Assembly: GCA_964602985.1 (NCBI GenBank)
Contig: CAZRTJ010000005.1
Location: forward strand, 62,001 to 126,000
Source of the DNA: CAYZJB01 sp964602985
Lineage (GTDB): Bacteria; CLD3; SB21
Direction: 5' to 3'
Length of the DNA stretch: 64,000 nucleotides
Of this stretch, positions 1 to 8,694 are shown in pieces (the stretch's first letter is position 1; every line of letters starts with the position of its first letter). The notes beneath the pieces are model-generated. The model was not told the DNA's origin. It was given only the letters and a program-made list of their open reading frames with translations, and did not search any database. Made by a program: the position numbers and the translations under genes.

Positions 1-412
1 GGTCCTGATACGCAATGGCCGTTGCGGAGTTAATACAGTCGACGACGATGTCGGGTTTGTATTGGAACAGCAGTTTGTACAAAGCCGATCGACGCAGAAT
101 TGGATCGGTCATTTCCCCCACCACATCCTCGATCAACATGTGTCGGAATTTCGGTTGCGCCAGCATCTCCTCGCGCGACAGATCCTTCAACTCGTGCCGC
201 ACAAAGACATTGCCCCACCACGGAGTAAAGAAGCTCTTCCCCGCCTTGGGGTACTCTGAGCGCAAATCGCGAACGGCTTCTTCGGCTTCATGACGTAGCA
301 GGGACGTCACGATCAGTCGCGACGGTTTTTCGGTCATCAGTTTGCGGCAAATGGCCGATCCGACAAGCCCCCACCCTCCCAGGACCAAGACTTTTTTTCC
401 TCGAATATCCAT
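1..412 (-). CDS. NAD(P)-binding Rossmann-fold protein (epimerase/dehydrogenase-like), partial
   Basis: An open reading frame starts at the ATG at 412 and runs off the left edge, so only the first 137 codons are visible. Residues 6-19 read KKVLVLGGWGLVGS, a beta strand followed by a GxxGxxG dinucleotide-binding turn. This is the hallmark of NAD(P)-binding epimerase/short-chain dehydrogenase proteins. Later residues include a second strand ending in DIVVDCINSATA, where a Rossmann fold typically has another cofactor-contacting strand. It lies 13 bp downstream of folD on the same strand, so they are probably co-transcribed. The substrate cannot be read from this portion. Confidence 0.75.
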   Translation of the reverse strand, partial: MDIRGKKVLVLGGWGLVGSAICRKLMTEKPSRLIVTSLLRHEAEEAVRDLRSEYPKAGKSFFTPWWGNVFVRHELKDLSREEMLAQPKFRHMLIEDVVGEMTDPILRRSALYKLLFQYKPDIVVDCINSATAIAYQD

Positions 413-425
413 GGTGCGTCTCCGG

Positions 426-1307
426 TTACCTGCCCGCTAACATCCGCGCTGATTTCAATGTATTCTTCAGTAGCATAGCAATCGTCATGGGGCCCACACC
501 TCCCGGCACCGGAGTGATGGCCGAGGCAACCTCCCTGGCCGATTCGAAGTGTACGTCCCCGACCAGTCGAAATCCTGATTTTTTGGACGCGTCTTCGACC
601 CGGTTGATCCCAACGTCAATGACGACAGCCCCGGGCTTGATCATATCTCCTCGAATCATCTCCGCCTTGCCCACGGCGGCAATGACAATATCAGCCTGAC
701 GCGTGTACGCCCCAATGTCTCGCGTTCCTGTGTGACAAACAGTCACGGTGGAATTTGCCCCCACCGCCTTCTGGATCAGCATGCTGGCGAGCGGTTTGCC
801 GACGATATTGCTCCGTCCGACAATCACCGTGTGCTTGCCCGCAGGGTCCATCTTGCACCGGAGCAGTAATTCCTGCACTCCGGCGGGCGTGCACGGCAGA
901 AACGTCGGTTCGCCGATGGAAATTCGTCCGACATTGGCCGGATGAAAGCAATCGACGTCCTTCTGCGGATCAATCGTGTTGATGATCACGCGTTCTTCGA
1001 TCTGTTTCGGCAGGGGAAGCTGCACCAAAATGCCAGAAACCGATTTGTCCTCATTCAAGGTGCGGACCATCGAGAGCAATTCGTCCTGCGAGGTGTCTTT
1101 GGGAAGCTTGATCGTCTCGCTTTCCATGCCGACCTCGACACAGGCTTTTCCTTTGTTCGAAACATACACATGGGAGGCGGGGTCCTCGCCGACCAAAACG
1201 GCCACGAGTTTCGGAATGACGTTCTTCTTCCTGAGTTCGCTGACTTCCGCGGCTACTTCTTTGCGAATGTCCTCTGCGATTTTCTTTCCGTCGATGATGA
1301 GGGCCAT
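426..1307 (-). CDS. folD: Bifunctional methylenetetrahydrofolate dehydrogenase / methenyltetrahydrofolate cyclohydrolase
   Basis: This cytosolic enzyme interconverts 5,10-methylene-THF, 5,10-methenyl-THF and 10-formyl-THF for one-carbon metabolism. The 293-residue length is typical of FolD. Family signatures are visible: LVQLPLPKQ in the substrate site, GRSNIVGKPLASML in the NADP-binding Rossmann turn, and the C-terminal signature PVPGGVGPMTIAML. The ATG at 1307 is followed by the usual short N-terminal MALIIDGKKIA strand. It lies 10 bp downstream of the YmdB-type phosphodiesterase and upstream of the Rossmann protein, suggesting a three-gene minus-strand unit. It links functionally to the methionine-cycle genes near 29-32 kb. 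Confidence 0.97.
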   Translation of the reverse strand: MALIIDGKKIAEDIRKEVAAEVSELRKKNVIPKLVAVLVGEDPASHVYVSNKGKACVEVGMESETIKLPKDTSQDELLSMVRTLNEDKSVSGILVQLPLPKQIEERVIINTIDPQKDVDCFHPANVGRISIGEPTFLPCTPAGVQELLLRCKMDPAGKHTVIVGRSNIVGKPLASMLIQKAVGANSTVTVCHTGTRDIGAYTRQADIVIAAVGKAEMIRGDMIKPGAVVIDVGINRVEDASKKSGFRLVGDVHFESAREVASAITPVPGGVGPMTIAMLLKNTLKSARMLAGR

Positions 1308-1317
1308 GGGATCTCCA

Positions 1318-2109
1318 TCATAGGTCGATTTTGATGCGTTCGATGGCCAGGGCTTTGCCCGAGTCGGTGTCGAGGGTCATGAGGACGCCGTGAAACTTCA
1401 CATCGCCTTTGGCCGGTTCGAACTTGTGATATGTCTGCAAAACAAATTTCGAAATCGTCGGCTCCCGTTCCATCCCGATCACACCGTCGTGGGGACCGGT
1501 CATCCCGACGTCCGTGATGTACGCCGTCCCACCAGACAGGATTCGTTCGTCCGCCGTCTGCACATGCGTGTGCGTCCCGATGATCGCGCTGACCTTCCCG
1601 TCCATCGTGTAGGCAAATGCAATTTTCTCTGCGGTCGCCTCGGCATGAAAATCGATCAGAATGAGTTTGGTGTATTTTTGCAATTCCTCCACTTCCGCCG
1701 CGCCGATCCGGAAGGGACAATCGATATCGAGCATGTACGTGCGGCCTTGCAAATTCAGTACGCCGATCTTCAAACCGTTCTTGAGTTTGTAAATGGCCGC
1801 GCCCCGGCCCGGGTTGCCCGCCGGATAGTTCGCTGGACGCAACAGACAACTGCGAATCATCGGGTGATCGGCGTAGAATGTCTTCTTTCGATCCCAGATG
1901 TGATTGCCGCTGGTGATCACGTGAACGCCCAGGTCGAACAATTCCTGGCATTGGGCTTCGGTAATGCCTTTGCCTTCGCACGCGTTTTCACCGTTGGCGA
2001 CAACGAAATCGATTTGTCGATCGGAAATCAACGTGGGGAGGGCTTGTCGAACGGCTGTCATGCCGGGTTGGGCAAAAATATCGGCAATGTGAAGACAGCG
2101 TAGTTCCAT
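1318..2109 (-). CDS. YmdB-family metallophosphoesterase (TIGR00282 type)
   Basis: This is a calcineurin-like phosphoesterase of the YmdB/TIGR00282 family, members of which hydrolyse cyclic nucleotides such as 2',3'-cNMP or cAMP. Metal-binding motifs are visible: an early HIADIF block, NGEN, GNHIWD, DFHAEATAEK and GTHTHVQTAD. The length of 263 residues matches the family. I take the ATG at 2109 as the start. An in-frame TTG three codons upstream (2118) is possible but would put extra residues before the conserved first strand. No strong ribosome-binding site is visible. The gene is followed closely by folD. Confidence 0.92.
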   Translation of the reverse strand: MELRCLHIADIFAQPGMTAVRQALPTLISDRQIDFVVANGENACEGKGITEAQCQELFDLGVHVITSGNHIWDRKKTFYADHPMIRSCLLRPANYPAGNPGRGAAIYKLKNGLKIGVLNLQGRTYMLDIDCPFRIGAAEVEELQKYTKLILIDFHAEATAEKIAFAYTMDGKVSAIIGTHTHVQTADERILSGGTAYITDVGMTGPHDGVIGMEREPTISKFVLQTYHKFEPAKGDVKFHGVLMTLDTDSGKALAIERIKIDL

Positions 2110-2174
2110 GGCACGCAAAATTTAACAGGTTCGGGAGGATATTCAATGAGAATCGTCACCTGTGCGGAGGCACG

Positions 2175-2211
2175 AAAACGCTGGAATCGAACGATCAGCC
2201 GATCGTCAGCG
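2175..2211 (-). terminator. Weak candidate terminator after the methyltransferase gene
   Basis: On the minus strand CGCTG-ACGATC-GGCT-GATCGT-spacer-CAGCG is followed by TTTT. It is a six-base-pair inner hairpin with a four-base loop inside a five-base outer pairing. It overlaps the stop of the upstream methyltransferase gene. The short T tract makes this tentative. Confidence 0.3.
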
Positions 2212-2838
2212 ATCCCTTCCTTTCTTTGTCCGGATAACCACAAACATACCTTCGCCGTAGCCGTCCCTCACCGGATCGGGTTTCGTCATCGACCGTGGAT
2301 CGGAGAAAATCGTTTGACACGTGCGAACGTCATCAAAGCCACTCTGCTGAAGCAGGTCGATCGCCATGTGCGCGGAATAGAATTTCGCGTCGCGATAGAA
2401 TTTGCTAGTCATCTTTCTCGCGGCGTATAGGTTGCCGAGTACCGTCGTCTTATCGATTATGGCCAGTATGAGAGAGCCGCCCTCGCGGAGGATTCGATGG
2501 CCTTCCTGCAGAGCCTTGAGTGGGTCATCGACAAAACAGAGCGTCGTCACCATCAAAGCGAAATCGAATTGACCCGACCGAAAGGGCAGTTGCTCTGCGA
2601 CCGCGCGAACGACCGTGATCCCACGCAAACGCGCGATCCGGCCCATCGATTCAGAAGGCTCCACGCCTGTCGTGATGTGGAACGGCTCCGCAAATCTTCC
2701 CGTACCGACGCCGATCTCTACTCCCACCGCACCCTCAGGAATCCAGCGACCAACCGCATTCAGTTCCGATTGGTAGGCACACGACTTGGTCTCAAACCAC
2801 CGATCGTAGTCCTCGGCATATTCGTCGAACGCACTCAA
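2206..2838 (-). CDS. Class I SAM-dependent methyltransferase
   Basis: The product is about 210 residues. Motif I reads VGVEIGVGTGRFAEP, an acidic residue follows in TTGVEPSES, and the post-I segment FDFALMVTTLCFVDDP plus LREGGSLILAI fits the Methyltransf_11 fold. The open frame extends upstream inside the flavoprotein gene, but the domain begins at SAFDEYAEDYDRWF. The best start is a TTG at 2838 that overlaps the flavoprotein TGA stop as TTGA, with AAGGTG upstream, which suggests translational coupling. The substrate is unknown. Its position in an operon with a UbiD decarboxylase and an SQR-like flavoprotein makes a quinone- or lipid-related substrate possible, but that is inference. Confidence 0.82.
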   Translation of the reverse strand: MSAFDEYAEDYDRWFETKSCAYQSELNAVGRWIPEGAVGVEIGVGTGRFAEPFHITTGVEPSESMGRIARLRGITVVRAVAEQLPFRSGQFDFALMVTTLCFVDDPLKALQEGHRILREGGSLILAIIDKTTVLGNLYAARKMTSKFYRDAKFYSAHMAIDLLQQSGFDDVRTCQTIFSDPRSMTKPDPVRDGYGEGMFVVIRTKKGRDR

Positions 2839-4064
2839 ATCGGAATTCTCAACACCTTTGCCCCCAGTACCAACAGCAGACGATAGAGAGTCTTCCGAAA
2901 ACCGAAGGGCGCCAGCCACCATCGTTCGAACAGCACCTTGCCGAGATGCCATGCCTTTCCGATTTTCCGCAGCTGTAATTTCGGCGCCGGCTCCGCAAAG
3001 AAATCTCCCGAAGCAAAGCCCGCCATGCCTTCGCCCGCTTCCAGCATGCAGTAACCGGCTCCGCAGAATGTCGCGTCCGATGTCCGTCCGGCAATCCGGT
3101 CGACAATTCGCTTCGCCACAATCTCTGCCTGAGTGTGAACAAATACGCCCGCTTTGGGGAGATTCATCGGAACATCGGCCTTCCATCGTCCCGGAATCGA
3201 AATCGCCGTAACGTCACCGATCGCAAAAACGTTTTCCGTCTGGGTCTCCAGTGTCGAACGATCGACAGGCACCCAGCCCGCCTCGTTAGTCAGCCCGGCG
3301 TCTCGCAGGAAGCCCGGTGCACGATGCGGCGGAATAGCCACAAGGAGGTCATACGAAACACGATCTTTGCCGTCAAAAAGAAGTAGACGATGTTCTGAAT
3401 CCACAGAAACGAGTTTATGAAGCGGGTGCAATTCGATTCCCTTGGATGCCAGCATTCCACGAACACTTTCACCCAGTTGCGGTCCGGCAACAGGCATCGG
3501 CTGGGGCTCGGGAGTGTAGAGGTGAATGTCGACCTGATTGCGCAAGCCTCGTTTTCGAAAGTGGTCGGCAATCAACATCGCGCCCTCATGGGGTGCCCCG
3601 GGGCACTTGTACGGAAGCGCGGCAACCATCATGACAACCGTTCCAGCTCGAAAACTCAGCAAGGCATCCCGCAACCGGATCGCCTCAGAAAGAGAATAAA
3701 ACGAGTATGCAGACGATTGCAGGCCGGACACACGTCCGGGCGCCAGCTCCGCCCCCAGCGCAATCACCAGGTAATCGTATGCGATCGTCCCACCGGACGT
3801 GGCAACTCGTCGCTCCGCAGGATGAATCCCTGTCACATCGGCATTCACAACCGACACACCCGACCGCACAAGAGAATGGAGCGGCCGGGTTATTTCCTGA
3901 GGCCGTCGGTCGCCCGTCATCACCCACAGAAACGATGGAGCAAAGGAATGGACCATGTCCTTCTCCACAAGAACAATGTCATGATGCTTCGGCAATCTGT
4001 GGCGCAATTCATTGGCCGTGACAATGCCGCCAACACCGCCACCCAGTATGACTATCGTACTCAT
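2835..4064 (-). CDS. FAD-dependent pyridine-nucleotide-disulfide-type oxidoreductase, sulfide:quinone reductase-like
   Basis: The 409-residue protein starts VILGGGVGGIVTANEL, an FAD-binding Rossmann turn, and has the second FAD motif ENVFAIGDVTAI near residue 277. The segment PYKCPGAPHEGAML (Cys154) and the C-terminal FCGAGYCM (Cys334, Cys339) resemble sulfide:quinone oxidoreductases and related flavocytochrome c sulfide dehydrogenase flavoproteins, where cysteines form the disulfide/polysulfide site. The C-terminal hydrophobic stretch LYRLLLVLGAKVL could touch the membrane. ATG 4064 has GGGAGA nearby. It lies 9 bp after UbiD and overlaps the methyltransferase. Sulfide as substrate is plausible but not proven; an NDH-2-like role is the main alternative. 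Confidence 0.85.
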   Translation of the reverse strand: MSTIVILGGGVGGIVTANELRHRLPKHHDIVLVEKDMVHSFAPSFLWVMTGDRRPQEITRPLHSLVRSGVSVVNADVTGIHPAERRVATSGGTIAYDYLVIALGAELAPGRVSGLQSSAYSFYSLSEAIRLRDALLSFRAGTVVMMVAALPYKCPGAPHEGAMLIADHFRKRGLRNQVDIHLYTPEPQPMPVAGPQLGESVRGMLASKGIELHPLHKLVSVDSEHRLLLFDGKDRVSYDLLVAIPPHRAPGFLRDAGLTNEAGWVPVDRSTLETQTENVFAIGDVTAISIPGRWKADVPMNLPKAGVFVHTQAEIVAKRIVDRIAGRTSDATFCGAGYCMLEAGEGMAGFASGDFFAEPAPKLQLRKIGKAWHLGKVLFERWWLAPFGFRKTLYRLLLVLGAKVLRIPI

Positions 4065-4073
4065 CCTGTCTCC

Positions 4074-5909
4074 CTAAATGATTCCGTGCAAAACGCGTCC
4101 CGGAGATGCCAGCGCATCGACTCTCTTGACAACTGCAGGATCCTCCTCCAGCGGCGGCGCGTGGTGCGGTTTGATGCGGGCATCAAGCACCAGCGGACCC
4201 GCACACCCCCAGTGTTTGTCGACGACGTTGGAATGGGCCCCCGAAATATCCGGCGCCGGATCCGATCGCGTGAATGTCACCCAAAGAAAATTATTCAGAT
4301 TCGCCGACGCAAAATCGCTATCGTCGACAATCACAACCATCGGAAATTCGCTCCACGCTCTCTGCTGCTCGAAGAACTGGCAGAGCTCCCGTGTCTTTCC
4401 GTGCGCCGACGATTGGACCGCATACGGCGGACCTTGGATCGCCAGCACACCCGGCAAGATCAGTTTCGGATGATGAAACGGTTCCGGCAGCGTCGCGCCG
4501 GATGGCAGTTCCGTCGGCAACGAGCGGCGTCGTGGACCGGCCGCAGCGATCACCAGCTTGGATCCCTGGTTCAATCCCTGTCCGGAATAATCCAGCGTGT
4601 CGATCGTGGTCCGCGTCTGAAAATGCAAATCCCTCTGCCAATCGACTCGCTCCAGCACGTGGGTCAGAAATTTCCCAACATCGTGAATGTCCAGTGAGGG
4701 ATCATCTTCCTTCGCAACGATGAACACATATTTTGACAACGATAATTGACCTTGCCCGAGAATTCCGTTTGCGATGGTCAGAAGTTCCTGGGGTCGTCTT
4801 TCCTCAAATGGAACATACCGTTCGCTTCCGATGGCCAGGAGCAGCGGATGCACTCCGGCCGCATCCACAGCGTGAACAGCGTGCAATCCACCAATCAACG
4901 TGGGAATCACCGGCCCCGTAATTTCGTGAATGATTTCGCCAAACGTCGTGTCTTCCTGCGGCGGACGACCGACGACCGTAAATGGCCACACGGCACCCTT
5001 CCGATGATAGACGCGATCCACTTCGATGTACGGAAAGGGGTGTTTCAAACTGTAATATCCCAGGTGATCCCCAAACGGCCCTTCCGGCAACTGCCTGTGA
5101 GGATCCACTGTGCCGGTGATACAAAAATCCGCGTCCGCCGATACGACATGGCCATCAGGCAAGCGTACGTAGCGAAAGCGCCGACCCGCCAACGCACCGG
5201 CAAACATCAGTTCGCTTAGATTCTCCGGCAACGGCATCACAGCCGCCAACGTATGCGCCGGCGGCCCCCCGATAAAAATGCTGACTCTCAATTTTTCTCC
5301 ACGTCGAATCGCCGCGTGATGATGAACTCCTATCGTGCGGTGAATCTGGTAATGCATGCCGATTTGCCGGTCGGCCGTATATTCCCCGCCTGACAATTGA
5401 ATGCGATACATGCCAAGGTTCGAGGTGTGCGGAGGTTCGGGATTCTCTGTATACACCTGTGGCAGGGTCACGAACGCTCCGCCGTCTTTCGGCCAACAAT
5501 GAATCTGCGGCAAGTCGCCGATCCGACACGAGTTCTGCAATACCGGACCCGACCGGACTTGTTTCGGGATCGTATGCAGAGCGATCCAGGGCATGTCGGC
5601 ATACCGAAACGGATGCCGGAGACCCGTCAGCGGGTCGACTTTCAGGTCGATCAACTTCTGCACATGCCGGAGCGTCCTGCGGAAAATAAATCGCGTGCGC
5701 TCAAGGGTTCCGAAAAGATTCGACACACACGGAAATCGACAGCCTTTGACTGTCTCAAACAACAGCGCCGGGCCGCGAGCCGCATACACCCGTCGCTGGA
5801 TCAATGCCATTTCCAGGTAGGGATCCACTTCTTCGTGAATTCGCAGCAGTTGTCCGCTGCGTTCCAAATCCGTAAGACAATCAGCAAGTGAAGAATACAT
5901 GGTCCCCAT
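4074..5909 (-). CDS. UbiD-family prenyl-FMN-dependent decarboxylase (menaquinone-type size class)
   Basis: The UbiD family uses prenylated FMN for reversible decarboxylation of aromatic or unsaturated acids. The 611-residue length matches the long UbiD homologues seen in Bacteroidota/Chlorobi and epsilon-proteobacteria that are associated with futalosine-type menaquinone synthesis. Visible features include the early GPALLFETVKG, the central GPFGDHLGYYS, TVVGRPPQEDT with the ENT/EDT region, and LGQGQLSLSKYVF near the end. The start is ambiguous: TTG 5918, ATG 5909 and ATG 5900 are all in frame. ATG 5909 is chosen because GAAGA lies about 10 bases upstream. It is first in an operon with the SQR-like and methyltransferase genes. 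Confidence 0.88.
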   Translation of the reverse strand: MGTMYSSLADCLTDLERSGQLLRIHEEVDPYLEMALIQRRVYAARGPALLFETVKGCRFPCVSNLFGTLERTRFIFRRTLRHVQKLIDLKVDPLTGLRHPFRYADMPWIALHTIPKQVRSGPVLQNSCRIGDLPQIHCWPKDGGAFVTLPQVYTENPEPPHTSNLGMYRIQLSGGEYTADRQIGMHYQIHRTIGVHHHAAIRRGEKLRVSIFIGGPPAHTLAAVMPLPENLSELMFAGALAGRRFRYVRLPDGHVVSADADFCITGTVDPHRQLPEGPFGDHLGYYSLKHPFPYIEVDRVYHRKGAVWPFTVVGRPPQEDTTFGEIIHEITGPVIPTLIGGLHAVHAVDAAGVHPLLLAIGSERYVPFEERRPQELLTIANGILGQGQLSLSKYVFIVAKEDDPSLDIHDVGKFLTHVLERVDWQRDLHFQTRTTIDTLDYSGQGLNQGSKLVIAAAGPRRRSLPTELPSGATLPEPFHHPKLILPGVLAIQGPPYAVQSSAHGKTRELCQFFEQQRAWSEFPMVVIVDDSDFASANLNNFLWVTFTRSDPAPDISGAHSNVVDKHWGCAGPLVLDARIKPHHAPPLEEDPAVVKRVDALASPGRVLHGII

Positions 5910-6006
5910 GATATTCAAATCTTCGGTGAACTACAACGGAGAGCGCTGCCATTCGCCAGTCCATCGCGTATTTGAAATTGATCGCAGTGATTTCGTATTG
6001 TCCTGC

Positions 6007-7374
6007 ATGACCTTTCGACATTCCATCGTCTGGCTTCGGCGGGACCTCCGCCTGATGGACCACACGGCGCTGGAACACGCCCTGCGTGTGAGCCAAACCG
6101 TCAGCCTGCTGTTTATTTTTGACACGGACTTGCTGGAAGGCTTGCCTCGAGACGACCGCCGGCTGACCTTCATCTGGCAATCTCTAGATGACATCCGCCG
6201 GAGACTTCCCAATCCCGATGCGTTGCACCTCGTGAAGGGGCGGCCAACCGATCTATGGACCTCCATCGTGTCCGCTCTGAGCCCCGATGCGGTGTTCTTT
6301 CATCACGATTACGAACCCTATGCGATCCAGCGTGATGCTCACGTGCGAACTCTCTTATCGGACATGGGCGTCCACTGTGAGACCTTCAAAGACCAGGTTA
6401 TGTTTGAGAAAGACGAGATCCTTACGAATGACGGCAAGCCATTCAAGGTCTTCACCGCATACAAGAACCGCTGGATCGGCCAACTGCAGGACCATCCCCC
6501 ATCTCCATCATCATCGCCACCGGATCTTCTGCGAATCTCCGCACCCCACATTCCCGGTCGTGTATCTTCACTCGATGCGATCGGTTTTCTCCCGGTCATA
6601 GACAATGTTATTCAGGGCGGCGAGACTGAAGCTCTGAAGAAGTGGAATGTCTTTCTACAGTCGACGTGCCGGCAATATGATGTCGAACGCGACCGCCCGG
6701 ACCACGCAGGAACGTCACGATTGTCGCCCTGTCTCCGTTTCGGCAACTTGTCAATTCGCGCGATGGTACACGATCTCTTGGGACGTCGCGATACAGGCAG
6801 TCAGACATTCCTGTCGGAACTGATCTGGCGGGAATTTTTCATGATGATCTTACACCACTTCCCGCAAGTGACGCACCAGACCTTTCGGCCGCAAGCCGAA
6901 CGCATACGCTGGTTGAATTCCCCCCAGTGGTTCGACGCGTGGAAGAAGGGCGAGACCGGTTTCCCCATCGTCGATGCGGGAATGCGCGAACTGAATCAGA
7001 CCGGTCTCATGCACAACCGTCTACGCATGATCACTGCATCGTTTCTCGTCAAGCACCTCCACGTGGATTGGCGTTGGGGCGAGCAATATTTTGCGGAGAA
7101 ACTGTTGGATTACGAACTGTCGAGCAATAACGGAAATTGGCAGTGGGTCGCTGGAACCGGGGCGGATGCCGCGCCATTCTTTCGTGTGTTCAATCCTCTG
7201 ACGCAATCCAAGAAATTCGATCCGGACGGCGTGTACATTCGCAAGTGGATCCCGGAATTGGACAGCGTGAATGCAACATTTCTGCATGAACCGGGAGCCG
7301 GCGGTCGCCACATCCCTCCTCTCATCGACCTGACTACCGAACGGAACGTCTGCCTGACGCTGTACCGTAGCTGA
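6007..7374 (+). CDS. phrB: Deoxyribodipyrimidine photolyase (class I CPD photolyase/cryptochrome family)
   Basis: This flavoprotein repairs UV-induced pyrimidine dimers using blue light. The 455-residue product begins SIVWLRRDLRLMDHTAL, the standard N-terminal alpha/beta antenna domain. The C-terminal FAD domain carries FPIVDAGMRELNQTGLMHNRLRM and NNGNWQWVAGTGADA, with FNPLTQSKKFDPDG near the end, all diagnostic for class I photolyases. The open frame extends further upstream, but homology begins at the ATG at 6007. It is divergent from the UbiD operon and ends immediately next to the converging hypothetical gene at 7375. Confidence 0.95.
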   Translation: MTFRHSIVWLRRDLRLMDHTALEHALRVSQTVSLLFIFDTDLLEGLPRDDRRLTFIWQSLDDIRRRLPNPDALHLVKGRPTDLWTSIVSALSPDAVFFHHDYEPYAIQRDAHVRTLLSDMGVHCETFKDQVMFEKDEILTNDGKPFKVFTAYKNRWIGQLQDHPPSPSSSPPDLLRISAPHIPGRVSSLDAIGFLPVIDNVIQGGETEALKKWNVFLQSTCRQYDVERDRPDHAGTSRLSPCLRFGNLSIRAMVHDLLGRRDTGSQTFLSELIWREFFMMILHHFPQVTHQTFRPQAERIRWLNSPQWFDAWKKGETGFPIVDAGMRELNQTGLMHNRLRMITASFLVKHLHVDWRWGEQYFAEKLLDYELSSNNGNWQWVAGTGADAAPFFRVFNPLTQSKKFDPDGVYIRKWIPELDSVNATFLHEPGAGGRHIPPLIDLTTERNVCLTLYRS

Positions 7375-7989
7375 TTATTCCAGAAACTCCCTCACCTCAT
7401 CTCGGTCGCGTGCATAATGTTTGTGACCGGCGTCGTAGATCTTCCCCGATCCCTTCTTGACCTTATAAAAAGAATGCGTGCTGTACGAATCCACCGTCAC
7501 GTCATAGTATCCCGATTCCTCACGGATGACCATCTGAGTCCCCCTCGGCAGGATGCCGCCGGGAATGTTCCCTACCTCATCGTCCAGGTTGATCGCATCG
7601 ATGACAAATTTTACGGCTTTCCGATCAGACTCCTTCCATTTGAAGAAAGCATAGTCCTCAAACTCCTCCCCGTAATCCTGCGGATTGCTTTCTATGGAAC
7701 TGCCGGATGTACCGCTGACAAAGTACACATAGGCCTCGTATTTCATCGCCGTCTTGCGGGCGATGTAACGAATCGAGTGTGTAAATTGCACCCGCACATC
7801 CTTCCGCGTGACTTCCACGATGACACGATCGAACTCGCGTGGATCAAATGTCGAGTAACTTCTCTGAAGCTTCACGGTGGCCAACGCGATCAGCGAATCC
7901 CTGCCGAGGCTCTTCCAGCGCGCTATGGCATCCACCTCCTGCGCCCACACCGCTGCGGACATCCAAATACCCATTAGCCATGCTTTCAT
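7375..7989 (-). CDS. Secreted protein of unknown function, tandem paralogue B
   Basis: This 204-residue protein has a signal peptide (MKAWLMGIWMSAAVWAQ). It is not recognised as a known family. It is paralogous to the next gene upstream: both share an early LGRDSL/LGRDSI element, a FDP-containing turn, an xVxVxFxxxIxY strand, a Y-x-x-Y/F-V strand, and a late hydrophobic-charged pattern before a C-terminal E/D-rich tail. It starts with ATG 7989, overlapping the upstream TGA by four bases, with GAGGAAA upstream. The family appears in an electron-transfer neighbourhood, which may be coincidental. Confidence 0.75.
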   Translation of the reverse strand: MKAWLMGIWMSAAVWAQEVDAIARWKSLGRDSLIALATVKLQRSYSTFDPREFDRVIVEVTRKDVRVQFTHSIRYIARKTAMKYEAYVYFVSGTSGSSIESNPQDYGEEFEDYAFFKWKESDRKAVKFVIDAINLDDEVGNIPGGILPRGTQMVIREESGYYDVTVDSYSTHSFYKVKKGSGKIYDAGHKHYARDRDEVREFLE

Positions 7990-8603
7990 CGGAGAATTTC
8001 CTCATCATCGTCCCGGATGGAATGATATTCATGAAATGAATCCGATCTCGCACGCGTTCGCTTGTTCAAGCGATACGACTCGAGGAATGTCGATGAAGTG
8101 ACTTCAATGCGGTACAAGTCGCCGTCATCCAGAATGGTAATCTGGCCATGCGATGGAAACGTCAGCGTATCCACCCGCACTGTGGAATCCAGATTCAGAA
8201 CCCATCGTACAGCGGCTCGTGCGCTGGCATCCCATTGGAACGCCGGAATGTCATCGCCTTCACCGAATCGGGTCCACCCAAATGAGCGATGCGTCAAATT
8301 GACAAATAGATCATACCGCGCCGGCTTTTCTTTCTGCCGATACACGATCGCCATTTGAAAAGATACTGTCACTCCCTGCGGACCACGCTTCACGCGCACA
8401 TAGGGAAAGGCTCCTGGATCAAAATCCGGATACCGTACCCTGGCTTCCTCTATGGTCATCTTGAGAATCGAATCGCGGCCCAGCGAAATCAGGTGCTCCG
8501 TTATTTCCGACTTCGGCTTCCCTTTGAACTGATTCCAAACGCCGCGCAACGCTTGCGCTTGCGCACATTGCGCCAGAAGGGCTATGAGGAGAATTCTAAC
8601 CAC
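7986..8603 (-). CDS. Secreted protein of unknown function, tandem paralogue A
   Basis: The 205-residue product has a short signal peptide (MVRILLIALLAQCAQAQA) and a GTG start at 8603, with no in-frame ATG near the start. Its middle region is rich in alternating hydrophobic strands (YVRVKRGPQGVTVSFQMAIVY), so the mature protein is probably mostly beta. The C-terminus is charged (SIRDDDEEILR). It aligns along its length with the overlapping downstream gene, indicating tandem duplication. It lies 91 bp downstream of the monohaem lipoprotein on the same strand. No catalytic motif was recognised. Confidence 0.72.
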   Translation of the reverse strand: MVRILLIALLAQCAQAQALRGVWNQFKGKPKSEITEHLISLGRDSILKMTIEEARVRYPDFDPGAFPYVRVKRGPQGVTVSFQMAIVYRQKEKPARYDLFVNLTHRSFGWTRFGEGDDIPAFQWDASARAAVRWVLNLDSTVRVDTLTFPSHGQITILDDGDLYRIEVTSSTFLESYRLNKRTRARSDSFHEYHSIRDDDEEILR

Positions 8604-8694
8604 GCGTAAACCGGATTGGCTTGTCGACTGGATGGAAGGTCGCGGTTTCGCGTCCAGAATGCAAGGGTTCCCTCCGTAACGAGAGGTCAGGCGT

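Noticed and set aside
2839..3186. N-terminal extension of the methyltransferase frame inside the flavoprotein gene
   Set aside because: The extension is low in hydrophobic structure, rich in Arg/Cys/Gly, and lies wholly inside the flavoprotein coding sequence; homology starts after 2838.
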